From: Aquipuribacter sp. SD81
GTDB taxonomy: Bacteria > Actinomycetota > Actinomycetes > Actinomycetales > JBBAYJ01
Direction: 5' to 3'
Length of the DNA: 64,000 nt
Assembly: GCF_037153975.1 (NCBI RefSeq)
Contig: NZ_JBBAYJ010000009.1
Span: 79,925-143,924 of the forward strand
The stretch's first letter is position 1. The number at the start of each line of letters is the position of its first letter. Both the position numbers and the translations under genes were made by a program. The notes under the pieces are model-generated. The model had not been told where the DNA came from. It did not search any database and saw only the letters and a list, made by a program, of their open reading frames with translations. Shown here one piece after another: positions 1 through 10,682 of this stretch.

Positions 1-753
1 CTCGCCGAGCAGACCCCGGCGAGCTTCGTCGCCTTCGACCTGCTCGCCCTGGGCGACGACGACCTCACCCAGCGCCCCTTCGCCGAGCGCCGTGCGCTGC
101 TGGAGGAGGCGCTGCCCGCCGACCACCCGTCGGTGCACGTGACCCCGGCCACGACCGACGAGGCCGAGGCCGCGCGCTGGTTCGAGGCGTTCGAGGGCGC
201 GGGCCTCGACGGCCTCGTGGCCAAGAAGCCGGACCTGCGCTACCAGCCGGACAAGCGGGTCATGACGAAGGTGAAGCACGTCCGCACCGCCGACTGCGTC
301 GTGGCCGGCTACCGGGTGCACAAGTCCGGCCCGGACGCGCTCGGCTCCCTGCTGCTCGGGCTGTACGACGACTCCGGCACGCTGCAGAGCGTCGGGGTGT
401 GCGGGAGCTTCACGATGGCGCGCCGGCGCGAGCTGCTCGCCGAGATGCAGGACCTCGTGACGACGTTCGAGGAGCACCCGTGGAGCTGGGCCGCGCACGA
501 GGCGGGCGAGCGCACACCGCGCAAGAACGAGACGAGCCGGTGGAACGCGGGCAAGGACCTGTCGTTCGTGCCGCTGCGCCCCGAGCGCGTGGTGGAGGTG
601 CGCTACGACTACATGGAGGGCGACCGGTTCCGTCACACCACCCAGCTGCAGCGCTGGCGCCCGGACCGCGACCCGCGCAGCTGCACGTACGACCAGCTGG
701 AGCGCCCGGTGCGCTTCGACCTCACCGACGTGCTGACCCACGGGAGGGTCTGA
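1..753 (+). CDS. ligC: ATP-dependent DNA ligase, LigC-like (C-terminal part; 5' end outside window)
   Basis: The open frame runs from base 1, so the gene starts upstream; 250 residues remain. The product seals DNA nicks using ATP. Nucleotidyltransferase motif IV (DGLVAKK, about residue 70) and motif V (KVKHVRTADCVV, about residue 90) are visible, followed by an OB-fold region that ends in a LigC-typical tail (RWRPDRDPRSCTYDQLE). The catalytic lysine of motif I must lie in the missing upstream part. No Ku, polymerase or nuclease domain is attached in the visible part, which favours stand-alone LigC over LigD; a LigD fusion upstream cannot be excluded. It converges on the secreted nuclease gene with a shared hairpin between them. 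Confidence 0.88.
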   Translation, partial: LAEQTPASFVAFDLLALGDDDLTQRPFAERRALLEEALPADHPSVHVTPATTDEAEAARWFEAFEGAGLDGLVAKKPDLRYQPDKRVMTKVKHVRTADCVVAGYRVHKSGPDALGSLLLGLYDDSGTLQSVGVCGSFTMARRRELLAEMQDLVTTFEEHPWSWAAHEAGERTPRKNETSRWNAGKDLSFVPLRPERVVEVRYDYMEGDRFRHTTQLQRWRPDRDPRSCTYDQLERPVRFDLTDVLTHGRV

Positions 754-799
754 GCCGACGGCCAGCGGGTCGGCCGCCGGGACGGGCCCCGGAACGGAC

Positions 800-836
800 G
801 GAGCCCCGCCCCACCCGGCGGGTGGGACGGGGCTCC
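800..836. terminator. Bidirectional terminator hairpin between convergent genes
   Basis: A 16-base stem (left arm GGAGCCCCGCCCCACC, right arm GGTGGGACGGGGCTCC) with one mismatch and a short loop lies 47 bases after the ligase stop and 17 bases beyond the nuclease stop. There is no T tract, as is usual in very high-G+C actinomycetes. Confidence 0.75.
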
Positions 837-852
837 GACCGTGCGAGGAGGC

Positions 853-3882
<3,030 letters not shown>

Positions 3883-3985
3883 GAAGGGGTCCTTCCACGG
3901 ATCAGGCAGTGACGCCCTGAACCTAAGCCGACCGGGTGAACGGTGGCTAGACGCGACGCGACGTCGGTGTGAACCGATCGCTGCC

Positions 3986-3991
3986 TACCCT
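3986..3991 (+). promoter_or_regulatory. Candidate -10 element (TACCCT) of a leaderless yaaA transcript
   Basis: TACCCT fits the actinobacterial TANNNT pattern and ends 7 bases before the GTG at 3999, so transcription would begin at the start codon. No Shine-Dalgarno sequence is present. The -35 region is weak. Confidence 0.45.
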
Positions 3992-3998
3992 CGGCCTC

Positions 3999-4778
3999 GT
4001 GCTCCTGCTGCTGCCGCCGTCCCGCGGGCAGTCGCCGGCCCCCCGCCGCGCGCGCCCCGTCGACCTCGCCTCGCTCTCGCTGCCCGGGCTGGGCGCCGCC
4101 CGCGAGCACGTGCTCGACGCGCTCGCGGCGGTGTGCGCGCGCCCGGACGCGCCGGCCGTCCTCGGCCTCGGCCCGTCGCTGGCCGACGAGGTCGCGCGCA
4201 ACACGCGGCTGCGAACCGAGCCCGCCGCCGACGCCGTGCGCGTGTACTCCGGGGTGCTGTTCGCCGCCGCGGACCTCGCGGGCGAGCGCGAGCCGATGAC
4301 GGCCACCGCGCGGCGCCGGGCGCGCCGGCACGTCCTCGTCGCCTCCGGGCTGTGGGGCGTGGTGGCCCCGGGGGACCGCATCCCGGCCCACCGGCTCGGC
4401 ATGGGGACCGACCTGCCCGGGACGGGTCCGCTGGCGGCGTTCTGGCGGCCGCACCTCGCGCGCGAGCTGGCCGGGCGGGGCGACGGCCTCGTCGTCGACT
4501 GCCGCTCCGCGGAGTACCAGGCCGCGTGGCGGCCCGGGCAGGGCAGCGACTGGGTGACGGTCCGCGTGCTGCAGGACGGCGCCGTGGTGTCCCACAGCGC
4601 GAAGCACGCCCGCGGGCTGCTCGCCGGGCACCTCGTGCGCCGCGCGGGCCGGGTGCCGACCACGCCGCAGGGCCTCGTCCGCGCCGCGGCCGAGCGGTTC
4701 GGCGCGGAGTCCGTCGACCTCGCCCGCACCGGCCGTTCGTGGCGCCTGGACGTCCACCTGGGTGGCGCCACCGGGTGA
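3999..4778 (+). CDS. yaaA: YaaA-family peroxide stress protein
   Basis: A 259-residue cytoplasmic protein of the YaaA (DUF328/UPF0246) family, known in E. coli to limit intracellular iron during peroxide stress. The N-terminus VLLLLPPSRGQ corresponds to the family's LLLPPSEGK start; the E and K of that motif are R and Q here. Later family features include FWRPHLARELA, LVVDCRSAEYQAAW and SHSAKHARGLLA. I chose the GTG at 3999 rather than the in-frame GTG at 3969 because the family begins exactly there and a -10 element sits 7 bases upstream. The gene is divergent from the secreted nuclease and its 3' end is followed by the GGDEF-EAL gene. Confidence 0.85.
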   Translation: MLLLLPPSRGQSPAPRRARPVDLASLSLPGLGAAREHVLDALAAVCARPDAPAVLGLGPSLADEVARNTRLRTEPAADAVRVYSGVLFAAADLAGEREPMTATARRRARRHVLVASGLWGVVAPGDRIPAHRLGMGTDLPGTGPLAAFWRPHLARELAGRGDGLVVDCRSAEYQAAWRPGQGSDWVTVRVLQDGAVVSHSAKHARGLLAGHLVRRAGRVPTTPQGLVRAAAERFGAESVDLARTGRSWRLDVHLGGATG

Positions 4779-4801
4779 CGCGGGCCGCCGGCCTCAGGAC
4801 G

Positions 4802-4840
4802 CCTCCTCCGCTGCCGACTGCGGCAGACGTCGGAGGGAGG
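4802..4840 (+). promoter_or_regulatory. Hairpin that can mask the ribosome binding site of the GGDEF-EAL gene
   Basis: CTGCCG (4811-4816), loop ACTG and CGGCAG form an inner stem. After a 4-base bulge the outer stem pairs CCTCCG (4805-4810) with CGGAGG (4831-4836), and CCT with AGG with one bulged G. The right arm contains the Shine-Dalgarno GGAGGGAGG, which lies 5 bases before the start GTG. It may act as a translational switch, or be the terminator of yaaA. Confidence 0.5.
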
Positions 4841-4845
4841 TCGCG

Positions 4846-6744
4846 GTGGTGCCGTCTCGTGCGCCGTCCCCTGCCTCGGGCGGGGAGCCGGTCGGCCAGC
4901 GCGCCATGGGGCGCGCGCTCGGCCTGCTCTACCTGAGCGGGTCCGCGCTCGCGCTGCTGTGGACGCTGCTGCCGCACGGCCCGACCGGCGGCGACGCGGT
5001 GGTCCGCGGCATGGCGCTGCTCGCCGCCACGCTGGGCGCGTCGCTGGCGGCCGGTGCCGCGGACCGTGCCCCGCGGTGGGTGTTCCACCTGGTGATCGGG
5101 TGCATCCAGCTCGTCATCTCCGTCGCCTTCGCCGCGGTGGGCCTCGCCGGCGCCGCCGACAACGACATCCGGCTCTTCTACCTGTGGGCGACGCCGTTCG
5201 CCGCATTCTTCTTCTCGCCCCGAGCGGCCCTGCGGCACGGGTTGTGGACCGCGACGTGCCTCGCGGTGAGCCTGTCGCTGCTGCCGGCGCCGGCCGCGGT
5301 GCAGCTGCGCGTGTGGTTGATGACGGCGGGGACGCTCGCGGCGGTCGGCCTGCTCGTCGGGGCCGTCGCCGCCAAGGTGCACGCCGCGCACGCCGCGCTG
5401 CAGCACGCCGCGTGGCACGACGGCCTGTCGGGCCTGGCCAACCGCGGGCTGTTCGAGCGGCGGGTGAACGAGCTGCTCCGGCGACGCGACGCCCTCGGCG
5501 GTGCGGTCCACGTGCTGCTCGTCGACCTCGACCGGTTCAAGCTCGTCAACGACACCTACGGCCACCACACCGGTGACGCGCTCATCGTCGCGGTCTCGCA
5601 GCGGCTGCGGGCGCGCCTGCCCGCCTCGGCGACCATCGCCCGCATGGGCGGCGACGAGTTCGCCGTCGTCGTCGCGTCCGGCGTCGGCCCGGACGACGTG
5701 GCGGAGGACGTCGAGCCCGACCGGGTGCTCGCCGCGCTCACGAGCGCGTGGCACGCCCCCGTCCGCGTGGGCGTCACGAGCCTGCCGGTGTCCGGGACGG
5801 TCGGCGTCGTGACCGCGACCGCGCCCGGACGCACGGCGGAGAGCCTGCTCCGCGACGCGGACGTCGCGCTGTACCGCGCCAAGCACACCGCCCGCGGGAC
5901 GGTGCGCCGTTTCGACGGGGCGCTGCGGGAGGAGGTCGAGCGGCGGGCCCGCATCGACGCCGAGCTCGGCGGCGCGCTCGAGCGCGGCGAGCTGAGGGTC
6001 GCCTACCAGCCCGTCGTCGACCTCGTGCGGGAGCGCACCGGGCACGTGGAGGCGCTCGCGCGCTGGAGCACGCCGACGCTCGGCGAGGTGCCGCCCGCGG
6101 AGTTCGTGGCGGTCGCGGAGGAGAATCGGCTCATCGGCGCGGTCGGGCAGGTCGTGCTCGAGCGGGCGGCCGGTGACCTGGCCGCCTGGCGGGCGGTCGG
6201 GCACGTCGACGACGACTTCGGGGTGGCGGTCCACGTGTCGGCCGGTCAGCTCGACGAGGACTTCCCGGGCCTCGTCGAGGGCGTCCTGCGACGGCACCGG
6301 CTGCCCGGCCGCGTCCTGCACCTGGAGGTCACCGAGTCCGCCGTCGTCGGCGGCACGGCCGGCGTCGCGGGCGAGGTGCTCGCGCGGGTGCGGGCGCTCG
6401 GCGTCCGCGTCGCGCTCGACGACTTCGGCACGGGCTTCTCCTCGCTGTCGTACCTGCAGCGCCTCCCGCTCGACACGCTCAAGGTGGACCGTTCCTTCGT
6501 CGCCGAGCTCGGCGGACCCGCCCCGCGCACCGGGCTGGTGGCGGCGGTGCTCGACCTCGCCCGCGGCCTCGACCTGGACGTGGTCGCCGAGGGTGTCGAG
6601 ACCGCCGAGCAGGCCGACCGGCTGCGGGCGCTCGGGGTGCGCTGGGCGCAGGGCCGGCTGTTCGGCCGGCCCGTGCCGGCCGAGGAGCTCCTCGCCCACC
6701 TGGCGGGTGGGCGGACGGTCCCCGTGCCGCGCGCGGGCGGCTGA
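4846..6744 (+). CDS. Membrane-bound GGDEF-EAL cyclic-di-GMP enzyme
   Basis: A 632-residue bifunctional diguanylate cyclase/phosphodiesterase. The GTG at 4846 is selected by the strong Shine-Dalgarno GGAGGGAGG five bases upstream. Residues about 20-185 contain several hydrophobic membrane segments, a sensor of no family I recognise. The GGDEF domain starts about residue 190 (HDGLSGLANRGLFERR) and keeps the intact RMGGDEF signature near 266. The RxxD inhibitory site expected five residues before it is absent (PASA instead). The EAL domain (about 373-620) keeps EALARW, EVTESAV and DDFGTGFSSLSYL, so both activities may be intact. Translation may be controlled by the hairpin over its ribosome binding site. 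No partner gene is nearby. Confidence 0.92.
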   Translation: MVPSRAPSPASGGEPVGQRAMGRALGLLYLSGSALALLWTLLPHGPTGGDAVVRGMALLAATLGASLAAGAADRAPRWVFHLVIGCIQLVISVAFAAVGLAGAADNDIRLFYLWATPFAAFFFSPRAALRHGLWTATCLAVSLSLLPAPAAVQLRVWLMTAGTLAAVGLLVGAVAAKVHAAHAALQHAAWHDGLSGLANRGLFERRVNELLRRRDALGGAVHVLLVDLDRFKLVNDTYGHHTGDALIVAVSQRLRARLPASATIARMGGDEFAVVVASGVGPDDVAEDVEPDRVLAALTSAWHAPVRVGVTSLPVSGTVGVVTATAPGRTAESLLRDADVALYRAKHTARGTVRRFDGALREEVERRARIDAELGGALERGELRVAYQPVVDLVRERTGHVEALARWSTPTLGEVPPAEFVAVAEENRLIGAVGQVVLERAAGDLAAWRAVGHVDDDFGVAVHVSAGQLDEDFPGLVEGVLRRHRLPGRVLHLEVTESAVVGGTAGVAGEVLARVRALGVRVALDDFGTGFSSLSYLQRLPLDTLKVDRSFVAELGGPAPRTGLVAAVLDLARGLDLDVVAEGVETAEQADRLRALGVRWAQGRLFGRPVPAEELLAHLAGGRTVPVPRAGG

Positions 6745-6760
6745 GCGGTGAGGACCGCCG

Positions 6761-7177
6761 TCACTCCTGCAGGCGCCGTCGCAGCAGGTCGGCGAGGTCG
6801 GCCTGCTCCCCGTCGCGGGCGCCGCGACCCACGACGAGCGGCGGGTCGCTGGGGGCGACGGTCGTGCCCGTGAGGCGCTCGCGCAGGCCACCGCCGGCCC
6901 GCAGCACGTAGTAGCGCCCGTCGGTGTCGACCGCGACGACGCGGCTGCGCGTGAGGTACCAGCCGACGAGGCCCGTGCGGTAGCGGCCGCGACCGCCCGG
7001 GCCGGGCGCCACGAGCGGCTCCGGGGCCACGCCGCGCCGGCCCGCCTCGGCGACGAAGCCGTCGATGAGCTCCTGCGCGCGGGCGGACTCGGCCGCGGCG
7101 GCGCGCTCGGCGGCCGCGGCCCTCGCCTCGACCGCGCGGGCCCGCTCCGCGCGCCACGCCTCCTGCTCCCCGGCCAC
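6761..7177 (-). CDS. Conserved hypothetical protein with N-terminal coiled coil
   Basis: A 138-residue protein with no family I recognise. Residues about 3-45 are rich in Ala, Glu and Arg and should form a charged helix or coiled coil. A compact region follows with a tryptophan and tyrosines (RYRTGLVGWYLTRSRVVAVD, then GRYYVLRAGGGLRERL), then an acidic/arginine-rich tail. There is no signal peptide or membrane segment. It is divergent from the NYN/PIN-like gene (29 bases between starts) and convergent with the GGDEF-EAL gene. Confidence 0.65.
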   Translation of the reverse strand: MAGEQEAWRAERARAVEARAAAAERAAAAESARAQELIDGFVAEAGRRGVAPEPLVAPGPGGRGRYRTGLVGWYLTRSRVVAVDTDGRYYVLRAGGGLRERLTGTTVAPSDPPLVVGRGARDGEQADLADLLRRRLQE

Positions 7178-7206
7178 CGCGCCACGGTAGGTGCGAGGCT
7201 GGGGGC

Positions 7207-7563
7207 GTGCTCGTCGTCGACGTCGCGAACGTGCTGGGCGCCCGGCCGGACGGCTGGTGGCGGGACCGCGCCGGGGCCACGGCGCGCCTCCTCGCGCGCG
7301 TGGCCGCCGCGACCGCGGACCTCGGCGACGTCGTCGCGGTCCTGGAGGGGCGGGCGAGGGCGGCGACCCTGCCGGACGACGCGCCCGGCGCCTCCCGGCT
7401 CACGCTCGTGCGGGCGGCCGGGTCCGGCGACGACGCGGTCGTGGCCGTGAGCGCGCAGCACCCCGGCGCGACGGTCGTGACCGCCGACCGGGGCCTGCGC
7501 GCCCGGCTCGAGCCGGCCACCCCGGTCGTCGGACCGGGGTGGCTGCTCGAGCGGCTCGGGTGA
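7207..7563 (+). CDS. Small NYN/PIN-like (YacP-type) nuclease-fold protein
   Basis: A 118-residue protein beginning LVVDVANVLGARPDGWWRDR, the D-x-x-N start of the actinobacterial small PIN/NYN-like family often labelled NTP pyrophosphohydrolase. Two further acidic sites fit the fold: GSGDDAVV (about residue 76) and VVTADRGLRARL (about 93-104), where the aspartate precedes an arginine-rich helix. It is probably a cytoplasmic RNA- or nucleotide-acting enzyme; substrate unknown. It starts with GTG, is divergent from the coiled-coil gene and converges on phoX. Confidence 0.7.
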   Translation: MLVVDVANVLGARPDGWWRDRAGATARLLARVAAATADLGDVVAVLEGRARAATLPDDAPGASRLTLVRAAGSGDDAVVAVSAQHPGATVVTADRGLRARLEPATPVVGPGWLLERLG

Positions 7564-7581
7564 GGCCGGGTCGCTGCCGCC

Positions 7582-9603
7582 TCAGGCGGGCAGCACCTGG
7601 ATGCACGCCGGGCGCGGACCGGCGAACACGCCGTCGTACGGGAACGCGGAACGGGGGTTCTCGTAGCTCGCGCCACCGAGGTCCCCGGGGTGCTGCACCG
7701 CCACGAGCACGTAGCCGTCGCGGGCCTTGACCTGCGGCCCGCACGTCTCCGCGCCGGTCGGCACGGCGAGGAACTGCTGGACGCGCCCGCGCTCGGGACC
7801 CTCGACCGGCACGAGGAACAGCCCGTCGTTGTAGTTGATCGTGCCGGGCTGGCCGTCGGTCGACACCCACAGGTTGCCGGCGTCGTCGAACGCGACGTTG
7901 TCCGGGCAGCTGATGGGGCTCACCGGACCGTCCCAGCCGCCGAAGTACGTCGTGACGGTCGGGTCCTCCGGGTCACCGCACAGCAGGAGGATGTTCCACG
8001 TGAACGACGTGCCGGTCGCGTCGTCGCCGTCCTCGCGCAGCTCGATGACGTGGCCGTCCTTGTTGTTCGGGCGCGGGTTCGGCTCGTCGACCTGCGCGCC
8101 GGTGCGGCGGGTGTTGTTCGTGCACGCCATGTACACGTAGCCGGTGACGGGGCTCGGCTCGACGTCCTCCGGCCGGTCCATGCCCGTGGCGCCGACCGCG
8201 TCGGCGGCCAGGCGCGTGTAGACGAGGACCTCCTCGGCGGTGAAGCCCGGCACCATCGAGCGGCCGTCGACGTACAGCGGCAGCCACTCGCCCGTGCCGT
8301 CGTAGTCACCCTCGGCGATGCCCTCGCCGTCGCCGTGGAACTTCGCGACGTACAGGTCGCCGTCGCTCAGCAGCGTCTTGTTGTGACGTCGCGCCGCCTG
8401 CGACGGGCCGGGACGGAAGGTGTCGCGGGACACGAACTTGTAGAGGTAGTCGAAGCGGTTGTCGTCGCCGGAGTAGGCGACGGCGTGGCCGGACGCCGCG
8501 ATCGTGACGTGGGCGCCCTCGTGCTTGAAGCGGCCCATCGCCGTGTGCTTGACCGGGGCCTCGTCCGGCGCCTCCGGGTCGACCTCGACGACCCAGTTGA
8601 AGCGGTTCGGCTCGTTGCGGGTCCCGGCGTTCGACAGGTCGAACCGGTCCTGCACCGCGCCCCAGCCGCGACCGGCGGTGTTCAGCCCGTAGCGCGCCTC
8701 GCGCGCCGTCGGGTCGGGGGCGCCGGTGAAGTACTGGTCGACGTTCTCCTCGCCGGACAGCACCGTGCCCCACGGGGTGGTCGACCCGGCGCAGTTGTTG
8801 AGCGTGCCGTACACGCGCGTGCCCGTCGGGTCCTCGCTCGTGCGCAGCAGCGGGCTGCCGGCGGCGGGCCCGTCGAGCACGAACTCGGTGTCGAGGGTGA
8901 TGCGGCGGTTGAACGGCGAGCGGCGCAGCGGCTGCCACGCGGCGTCCTTGCCGCGGCGGCGGACCTCGACCACGGACATGCCGTGGGCGTACATCGCCGT
9001 CTCGAGGTCGAGCAGCCGCTGCGCGGGGTCGCTCGTCGCGGGGAACATGAGCTCGTCGTTCGTGTACTCGTGGTTGGCGACGAGCAGGCCCCGGTTGCCG
9101 TTGCCGCGGAACGGCACGACGTCGAGGTAGTCGTTGTTGTAGCCGAACTGCTTCTTCTGGGCCTCGGGCGTCTGGTGGGCCGGGTCCCACGCGGGCGCGT
9201 CGGCCTCGACCGGGTCGCCCCAGGCGATGATCGTCTCCCAGCGCCAGCCGTCCGGGACGGTGACGGCGTCGACGGTGTTGCCGACCGGAGCGATGGGGGA
9301 GAAGGCGAGCGAGCCGGAGCGCGCGGCGGCGCCCCTGCCCTTCGGTGCGGCGGCGGCGGGCGCGATGCCGGACAGCGCGGCGAGCGCGGCGCCGGCGGCG
9401 GAGCCGGCGAGGACCGAGCGGCGCGAGGTGCGGCGGGCCAGGGCGCGGCGGGCGACGTCGACGAAGCGCTCGTTGCCGCTGGTGTTCTCGTCCGGCCGGG
9501 CGCAGGCGTCGGCGCACTTCCAGTGGCAGACGCTCGCGCTGCGCGAGCCGTGGGTCTGGCCCAGCATGGGCAGGAGCGGACGTCGTTCGGGCGTGAGAGT
9601 CAC
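7582..9603 (-). CDS. phoX: PhoX-family alkaline phosphatase, Tat-exported
   Basis: A 673-residue secreted phosphatase (PhoX/DUF839, Ca/Fe-dependent family) that releases phosphate from organic phosphoesters. The GTG at 9603 is preceded by GGAGGA and is preferred over an upstream in-frame ATG lacking such a site. The long N-region carries the family's cysteine cluster CHWKCADAC, then SRRSVLAGSAAG as the twin-arginine signal. The core has HTPEAQKKQFGYNNDYLDVV, ANHEYTNDELMFP, SGEENVDQYF, FKHEGAHVTI and GMDRPEDVEPSP, in the order usual for the family. Pho regulation is likely by analogy, but I see no clear PhoP box. Its stop faces the NYN-like gene 18 bases away. Confidence 0.92.
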   Translation of the reverse strand: MTLTPERRPLLPMLGQTHGSRSASVCHWKCADACARPDENTSGNERFVDVARRALARRTSRRSVLAGSAAGAALAALSGIAPAAAAPKGRGAAARSGSLAFSPIAPVGNTVDAVTVPDGWRWETIIAWGDPVEADAPAWDPAHQTPEAQKKQFGYNNDYLDVVPFRGNGNRGLLVANHEYTNDELMFPATSDPAQRLLDLETAMYAHGMSVVEVRRRGKDAAWQPLRRSPFNRRITLDTEFVLDGPAAGSPLLRTSEDPTGTRVYGTLNNCAGSTTPWGTVLSGEENVDQYFTGAPDPTAREARYGLNTAGRGWGAVQDRFDLSNAGTRNEPNRFNWVVEVDPEAPDEAPVKHTAMGRFKHEGAHVTIAASGHAVAYSGDDNRFDYLYKFVSRDTFRPGPSQAARRHNKTLLSDGDLYVAKFHGDGEGIAEGDYDGTGEWLPLYVDGRSMVPGFTAEEVLVYTRLAADAVGATGMDRPEDVEPSPVTGYVYMACTNNTRRTGAQVDEPNPRPNNKDGHVIELREDGDDATGTSFTWNILLLCGDPEDPTVTTYFGGWDGPVSPISCPDNVAFDDAGNLWVSTDGQPGTINYNDGLFLVPVEGPERGRVQQFLAVPTGAETCGPQVKARDGYVLVAVQHPGDLGGASYENPRSAFPYDGVFAGPRPACIQVLPA

Positions 9604-9749
9604 GAGGAGTCCTCCGTGAGCGGGGTGCGGACGCCCGCGAACGTAGGCGCGCCCCGCGACCGGGAGGCGACGTGCCGGTGACGCCTCGGCCAACACCAGG
9701 TGCGGCGGAGTTAACCAGCCGGGCGTGACGTATTTCGGCCGTCAGGTCG

Positions 9750-10682
9750 TCAGGTCGCGGTGGTGGCGCGCGCCGCGCGCGCCTGCGCCCGACCCCGGCT
9801 GCTCGTGCGCAGGCCGTCGACGCTCAGCACGACGAGCGCCACCCACACGAGCGCGAAGCCCGAGAGCCGCAGCGGCGGCAGCGCCTCGCCGAACACGAGC
9901 GTGCCGATGAGCAGCTGCATGACGGGCGTGACGTACTGCAGGAGCCCGATCGTCGACAGCGGCACGCGGCGGGCGGCGGCCGCGAAGAGCAGCAGCGGGG
10001 CGGCGGTGAGGGCGCCGGAGGCCACGAGCAGGACGGTGTGCCACCCGCTCACCGAGGTGACGGTGCCCTCGCCCGTCCACTGCAGCCACACGATGACGGC
10101 GAGCGCCGGGGGAGCGAGGACGGCGGTCTCGACCGTCAGCCCGGGCAGCGCCCCGACCCCGCGCCCGACGAGGTTCTTCAGCAGCCCGTAGCTGCCGAAG
10201 CTCGCCGCGAGGGCGAGCGCGATCCACGGCGGGCGGCCGAAGTCGACGGTGAGCACCGCGACGGCCGCGCCCGCGATCCCGACGGCGACCCACTGCGGTC
10301 GGCGCAGCCGCTCGCGCAGGAGCAGCACCCCGAGCAGCACCGACACCAGCGGGTTGATGAAGTACCCGAGCGAGGTCTCCACGACCTGCTCGGTGTTGAC
10401 CGCCCAGATGAAGACGCCCCAGTTGACGCTGATCGTGGCGGCGGCGGCCGCGAGCACGAGCAGCTGGCGGCCGGTGAGCCGGCGCAGCGCCGCCCACGAG
10501 CGGGTGAGCGCGATGACGAGCAGGCACGTGAGCAGCGACCACACGATGCGGTGGACGACGATCTCCACCGCGCCGGCGGACTCCAGCAGCCGGAAGTACA
10601 GGGGGAACAGCCCCCACATGCCGTACGCGCCGAGGGCCAGCAGGACGCCGGTGCGGTCGCTCACCCCGGCGCGGTCGCTCAC
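9750..10682 (-). CDS. rarD: RarD-like EamA-superfamily permease
   Basis: A 310-residue inner-membrane transporter with ten predicted membrane segments, starting LLALGAYGMWGLFPLYFRLL, characteristic of the RarD branch of the drug/metabolite transporter superfamily. ISVNWGVFIWAVNT and SLGYFINPLVSVLLGVLLLR are family hallmarks. Substrate unknown. It starts at the GTG overlapping the SerA stop (GTGA), indicating translational coupling. A second GTG 18 bases downstream begins an almost identical 6-codon unit (VSDRAG/VSDRTG), so the start region is a tandem duplication and either GTG may be used. The C-terminal 20 residues are basic and cytoplasmic. Confidence 0.88.
   Translation of the reverse strand: MSDRAGVSDRTGVLLALGAYGMWGLFPLYFRLLESAGAVEIVVHRIVWSLLTCLLVIALTRSWAALRRLTGRQLLVLAAAAATISVNWGVFIWAVNTEQVVETSLGYFINPLVSVLLGVLLLRERLRRPQWVAVGIAGAAVAVLTVDFGRPPWIALALAASFGSYGLLKNLVGRGVGALPGLTVETAVLAPPALAVIVWLQWTGEGTVTSVSGWHTVLLVASGALTAAPLLLFAAAARRVPLSTIGLLQYVTPVMQLLIGTLVFGEALPPLRLSGFALVWVALVVLSVDGLRTSSRGRAQARAARATTAT
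10665..10682 (-). repeat. 18-bp tandem duplication at the rarD start
   Basis: GTGAGCGACCGC occurs twice, 18 bases apart (GTGs at 10682 and 10664), giving the peptide repeat VSDRAG/VSDRTG and two alternative GTG starts. Confidence 0.6.
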
